A stretch of 64,000 nt of DNA from Patiriisocius_A hiemis. GTDB taxonomy: Bacteria; Bacteroidota; Bacteroidia; Flavobacteriales; Flavobacteriaceae. A model generated the notes under the pieces. The model saw nothing but the letters and a program-made list of their open reading frames with translations, had not been told where the DNA came from and ran no database searches. A program made the translations under genes and the position numbers. The stretch is taken from positions 744,001 to 808,000 of the forward strand of contig NZ_JAVRHZ010000001.1 of assembly GCF_031846325.1 (NCBI RefSeq), given 5' to 3'. Of this stretch, positions 60,480 through 64,000 are shown piece after piece (positions within the stretch are counted from its first letter, which is position 1; the number at the start of each line of letters is the position of its first letter).

Positions 60480-60487
60480 CAAAGATA
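60480..60487 (-). promoter_or_regulatory. -7 box of nusB
   Basis: The minus strand reads TATCTTTG, an exact TAnnTTTG match, directly before the terminator hairpin. The nusB ATG is at 60427, so the leader would contain the hairpin unless the start lies inside it. Confidence 0.45.
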
Positions 60488-60509
60488 GTGTTTTATGAAA
60501 CTGAAAAAA

Positions 60510-61607
60510 CTACTTTTCGCTTTTTCTTGCTTCAATTTTTGATTGTGCAATTGCTAAAGCTGCTTGATGTGTAGTCACATCATTTGTTTCTGCATTGCTA
60601 AGAATTTCAAGTGTTGTGTTAAAGATATTTTCGGTCTTTCTAATTATTTCTTGCTTTCCGTAGTTTTCTAATTCGGCATATACATTAATGATTCCCCCAG
60701 CATTAATTAAAAAGTCTGGTGCATATACAATACCTCTTTCTCTTAATACCTTACCGTGTTTTTGTTCATCAGCTAATTGATTATTTGCTGCTCCAGCAAT
60801 TACTTTAGCTTTTAATTGAGGAATAGTATCATCATTAACAGTTGCTCCTAGTGCACAAGGAGCATATATATCCATTTCTTCTGCATAGATATTTTTACCT
60901 CCATAAATATCTACGTGATACTTATCTCTTACTTCTTCAAGACGATCTTGGTTAATGTCACTAATATATACTTTAGCACCTTCATTAGATAAATGCTCCA
61001 CAAGAGATTCTCCTACATTCCCTATACCTTGTACATAAACTACTTTATCTTCTAGAATATCGGTTCCAAATTTATACTTTGCAGCAGCTTTCATACCCAT
61101 AAATACTCCATAAGCAGTAATTGGAGAAGGGTTTCCAGCACCTCCTTTTTCTTCAGAAATACCCGTAACGTATGGTGTTACTGTACGCACCAAATCCATA
61201 TCGCTGGTGTGCATTCCTACGTCTTCTGCTGTAATATATTTTCCACTTAACGAGTGTACAAACTCACCAAAACGCAGCATTAATTCTGGTGTTTTTTGTG
61301 TTTTGGCATCTCCTATAATAACTGCTTTCCCGCCACCTAAATTTAATCCTGTAATAGCAGACTTAAAAGTCATTCCTCTAGAGAGACGCAATACATCATT
61401 TAACGCATCCCACTCACTATTATATTTCCACATTCTAGTACCTCCTAATGCAGGTCCTAAAACTGTATTATGTATTCCAATTATTGCTTTTAAACCAGTA
61501 TCTTTGTCATTGCAAAAAACGATTTGCTCGTGGTTATCAAAAGATAATTGACCAAATACTGGATCTAATTTTTTAAGTTCATTTGTTGGTACTATTTCAC
61601 TTATCAT
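60510..61607 (-). CDS. Leucine/valine dehydrogenase (Glu/Leu/Phe/Val dehydrogenase family)
   Basis: The 365-residue NAD-dependent enzyme oxidatively deaminates a branched-chain amino acid. Visible are GIHNTVLGPALGGTRMW, LSRGMTFKSAITGLNLGGGK with the catalytic Lys at about 80-95, ITAEDVGMHTSDMDL, and the Rossmann site VVYVQGIGNVGESLVEHL. It could supply acyl-CoA precursors for branched fatty acids. Its promoter (TTG-N20-TACTTTTG) is well formed and divergent from the ABC transporter gene. Confidence 0.92.
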   Translation of the reverse strand: MISEIVPTNELKKLDPVFGQLSFDNHEQIVFCNDKDTGLKAIIGIHNTVLGPALGGTRMWKYNSEWDALNDVLRLSRGMTFKSAITGLNLGGGKAVIIGDAKTQKTPELMLRFGEFVHSLSGKYITAEDVGMHTSDMDLVRTVTPYVTGISEEKGGAGNPSPITAYGVFMGMKAAAKYKFGTDILEDKVVYVQGIGNVGESLVEHLSNEGAKVYISDINQDRLEEVRDKYHVDIYGGKNIYAEEMDIYAPCALGATVNDDTIPQLKAKVIAGAANNQLADEQKHGKVLRERGIVYAPDFLINAGGIINVYAELENYGKQEIIRKTENIFNTTLEILSNAETNDVTTHQAALAIAQSKIEARKSEK

Positions 61608-61643
61608 ATGTTACGTGTTTAAACATCCTCTAAAAAGGACGTG

Positions 61644-61674
61644 CAAAAGTAGTTGTAAATTGATAATTCCACAA
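61644..61674 (-). promoter_or_regulatory. Promoter of the leucine dehydrogenase gene
   Basis: On the minus strand TTG (61672-61674) is followed after 20 bases by TACTTTTG (61644-61651), ideal for a Bacteroidota promoter. The ATG is at 61607. Confidence 0.7.
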
Positions 61675-61721
61675 AATAATATTCGAATTTTACGAATTTG
61701 TTAATAAATTAATTTCGCCTA

Positions 61722-63473
61722 ATGAAAGAACTAAAATACCTCAATGCATACTTTATAAAATATAGGGGTAGATTATTATTAGGACTCTTGGTAACAATCA
61801 TTGCTGCCATTTTTAAATTAGTGGTTCCAAGAGAAGTTGGAAATATTGTTAATTCTGTTCGTAGAAATCTTGAGGGAGAAATTGATTTAAGCACGATGCA
61901 ATCTGAGTTACTTACTAGTATCTTATTTCTCATTGGCGCTACCCTACTTTCAGCATTATTTACTTTTATTATGCGACAAACTATTATTGTAGTTTCTCGT
62001 TACATAGAGTTTGATTTAAAAAACGAGGTTTTTCAGCAATATCAGCGTCTATCATTAGCTTTTTATAAAAAGAATAGAACAGGAGATTTAATGAACCGTA
62101 TTAGTGAAGATGTATCAAAAGTACGTATGTACACGGGACCTGCACTTATGTATAGTACAACAACTATCACTCTTTTCTTTGTAGTGATTAGTTACATGCT
62201 CTATACGGCTCCCATACTTACTTTATATGCTGTTGCACCTCTGCCTATTCTTTCTATTTTAATCTATAAGTTAAGTATAGCAATCCATAAAAGGAGTACA
62301 ATTGTACAACAATACTTATCAAAACTTACCACATTCACACAAGAAAGTTTTAGCGGTATTGCTGTGATTAAAGCCTATGGAATGGAGGGCAGAACCAATA
62401 TAAATTTTGAAGAGCTTGCTAAAGGCAGTAAAGACAAAAATGTAGATTTGGCAAGAGTGCAAGCACTCTTTTTTCCGTTAATGATTCTTTTAATAGGAAT
62501 AAGTAATATTTCGGTGGTATATATTGGTGGGAATCAATTTATAGATGGAAAAATTGATTTTGGAACTATTGTAGAGTTTTTAATATATGTAAATATGCTT
62601 ACTTGGCCTGTTGCTATTGTAGGCTGGGTTTCTTCAATGGTGCAACAAGCAGAAGCCTCTCAAAAAAGAATTAATGAGTTTTTAAGTGAGGTTCCAAAAA
62701 TTCAAAATAACACTAAAGAAAAGACACCCGTAAAAGGAGCTATTGCTTTTAATAATCTAAGCTTTACTTATAATGATACTAACATAACGGCCTTAAAAGA
62801 TGTTTCTTTTACCGTTAACCCTGGTGAAACACTTGCTATTATTGGAAATACTGGTTCAGGAAAATCTACTATTTTAGAGTTAATAGGAAGACTGTACGAT
62901 GTAGAAAAAGGTATGCTAACTATTGACAAAGAGCCAATTTCAAACTTAAATCTTGATAGCCTTAGGGGAGCAATTGGTTATGTACCACAAGATGCCTTTT
63001 TGTTTAGTGACACCATTGGAAAAAATATAAAATTTGGAAAAGATGATGCAACAGAAGAGGATATTATTGAAGCTGCTAAAAAAGCTTCGGTTCATAACAA
63101 TATTATAGATTTTACAAAAGGGTATGAAACTATACTAGGCGAAAGGGGTATTACTCTAAGTGGTGGACAAAAACAAAGAGTATCTATAGCAAGAGCGATT
63201 ATTAAAAATCCTAAAATTTTATTATTTGACGATTGCTTAAGTGCTGTTGACACAGAGACAGAAGAAGAAATTTTACAAAACCTCTACGCAATTTCAAAAG
63301 ACAAGACTACAATTATTGTAAGTCATAGAGTTTCTTCAGCAAAAAATGCTGATAAAATAATAGTTCTAGAAGATGGTAAAATAATACAGCAAGGCTCTCA
63401 TAATGAGCTAGTAAACCTAGAGGGGTATTATAAGGAATTATATGCAAAACAACTCTCCGAAAAAGAAATGTAA
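61722..63473 (+). CDS. ABC exporter (fused permease/ATPase, MsbA-like)
   Basis: The 583-residue protein has six N-terminal membrane helices (about 1-310) and a C-terminal nucleotide-binding domain with Walker A IIGNTGSGKSTILE, Q-loop VPQDAFLF, signature LSGGQKQRVSIARAI, Walker B ILLFDDCLSAVD and H-loop IVSHRVS. It works as a homodimer or heterodimer and exports lipids, drugs or peptides; the substrate is not shown. It has no accessory gene nearby. Confidence 0.93.
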   Translation: MKELKYLNAYFIKYRGRLLLGLLVTIIAAIFKLVVPREVGNIVNSVRRNLEGEIDLSTMQSELLTSILFLIGATLLSALFTFIMRQTIIVVSRYIEFDLKNEVFQQYQRLSLAFYKKNRTGDLMNRISEDVSKVRMYTGPALMYSTTTITLFFVVISYMLYTAPILTLYAVAPLPILSILIYKLSIAIHKRSTIVQQYLSKLTTFTQESFSGIAVIKAYGMEGRTNINFEELAKGSKDKNVDLARVQALFFPLMILLIGISNISVVYIGGNQFIDGKIDFGTIVEFLIYVNMLTWPVAIVGWVSSMVQQAEASQKRINEFLSEVPKIQNNTKEKTPVKGAIAFNNLSFTYNDTNITALKDVSFTVNPGETLAIIGNTGSGKSTILELIGRLYDVEKGMLTIDKEPISNLNLDSLRGAIGYVPQDAFLFSDTIGKNIKFGKDDATEEDIIEAAKKASVHNNIIDFTKGYETILGERGITLSGGQKQRVSIARAIIKNPKILLFDDCLSAVDTETEEEILQNLYAISKDKTTIIVSHRVSSAKNADKIIVLEDGKIIQQGSHNELVNLEGYYKELYAKQLSEKEM

Positions 63474-63537
63474 ATTAATGTTGCCATATTTATATTTTTT
63501 TTAGATTTTTGGCTAAACGTAAATAAAATTATAGAAC

Positions 63538-63927
63538 ATGGGCGATCAATACGCAATGGAGAAAGAAGAAATACATAGTAAAGTAATGCGTGCGGGAAGA
63601 CGCACCTATTTTTTTGATGTTAGAGCTACAAAAGCTGGAGATTATTACCTAACAATTACTGAAAGTAAGAAGTTCACAAACGATGATGGTTCTTTCCATT
63701 ATAAAAAACATAAAATCTACTTGTACAAAGAAGATTTTATGGAGTTTAAAGACAACTTAGCTGAAATGATAGACTTTATTATTTCTGAAAAAGGTGAAGA
63801 AGTAATAAGCGAACGTCACCAAAAAGACTACCAAAAAGAAGATCATTCTAAAACTAATGAAACTGAAGCAAATACAGAAAGTACAGATACTTCAAATTTC
63901 ACAGATGTAGAATTTGATGATATTTAG
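63538..63927 (+). CDS. PUR-family (DUF3276) nucleic-acid-binding protein
   Basis: The 129-residue protein has a core of about 85 residues with VMRAGRRTYFFDVRATKAGD, YYLTITESKKFTNDDGSF and HKIYLYKEDFMEFKDNL, matching the Bacteroidota PUR-alpha-like DUF3276 family. These bind RNA/DNA through a PUR repeat. The tail of about 40 residues is acidic and Thr/Ser-rich. It follows the ABC exporter by 64 bases and ends at a strong terminator. Confidence 0.93.
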   Translation: MGDQYAMEKEEIHSKVMRAGRRTYFFDVRATKAGDYYLTITESKKFTNDDGSFHYKKHKIYLYKEDFMEFKDNLAEMIDFIISEKGEEVISERHQKDYQKEDHSKTNETEANTESTDTSNFTDVEFDDI

Positions 63928-63950
63928 AATTATTCTTAAAAATTACATAG

Positions 63951-63977
63951 AAACGCCTTCAACTTTTGAAGGCGTTT
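63951..63977 (+). terminator. Terminator of the PUR-family gene
   Basis: AAACGCCTTCAA (63951-63962) pairs with TTGAAGGCGTTT (63966-63977) and runs into TTTTT. Confidence 0.92.
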
Positions 63978-64000
63978 TTTTTATGGCTATCTTTAGTTTC

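Overview
This is an AT-rich chromosomal window from a member of the Bacteroidota, most likely a marine-type Flavobacteriaceae. The evidence is two secreted proteins with C-terminal type IX secretion (T9SS) sorting domains plus the remnant of a third, Bacteroidota-type families (DUF2911, DUF4834, DUF3276/PUR, DUF4295, DUF1573, SusC-like beta-barrel receptors), -7 promoter boxes of the TAnnTTTG type, A-rich starts that mostly lack Shine-Dalgarno sequences, and the conserved order rpmB-rpmG-DUF4295-ftsY-rimO. I see no rRNA, tRNA, CRISPR array, insertion sequence or prophage. The window looks like ordinary host chromosome with dense, short operons.

Layout. 1-2.1 kb: a partial NTF2-like secreted protein, panB (pantothenate) and an RluA-type pseudouridine synthase. 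2.1-4.6 kb (minus): an overlapping four-gene operon of a small orphan protein, a seven-helix membrane protein, a histidine kinase and a NarL-type regulator. 4.6-6.9 kb (minus): pxpABC 5-oxoprolinase. 7-8.6 kb: a DUF2911 protein and an aquaporin. 8.7-11.3 kb: a plus-strand operon of a 44-residue ORF, an SRPBCC protein, an SDR and a photolyase/cryptochrome. 11.4-12.7 kb: a sigma-54-type promoter in front of an Arg/Ser-repeat secreted protein. 12.8-16.8 kb (minus): YfhO-like membrane protein, glycosyltransferase and DUF4834.

16.9-22.6 kb: an outer-membrane protein, a YghO/bacterial-ceramide-synthase-like N-acyltransferase, a transglutaminase-like protein, an alpha-oxoamine synthase and a cysteine/cysteate-synthase-like enzyme. 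I read the last two plus the acyltransferase as a candidate sulfonolipid (capnine) synthesis neighbourhood. 22.6-31.5 kb: peptidases, YbaB, thioredoxin, OmpA, YegP and threonine aldolase. 31.6-36.9 kb: prfB with a programmed +1 frameshift, an outer-membrane protein, ArsC-like and a TonB-type receptor. 36.9-37.4 kb: a non-coding stretch holding the relic of a T9SS sorting domain and its surviving terminator. 37.5-43.7 kb: M36 metallopeptidase, ECF sigma/anti-sigma pair and a BNR lipoprotein.

43.7-50.2 kb (minus): one long run from an exonuclease through FAH-family, Hpt, cinA, ribosomal proteins L28/L33/DUF4295 and ftsY to rimO, with structured leaders and one short repeat-like element. 50.3-64 kb: E2 acyltransferase, glycosyltransferase, recR, T9SS-secreted BNR protein, Na+/solute symporter, CoA-binding protein, yajC, DUF1573, a long NusB, leucine dehydrogenase, an ABC exporter and a PUR-family protein.

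Most of the window is housekeeping. The places worth a second look are the sulfonolipid-like cluster, the sigma-54/Arg-Ser protein pair, the small ORF heading the photolyase operon, the four-gene kinase operon, the relic T9SS domain, and the hairpins that sit directly on start codons.
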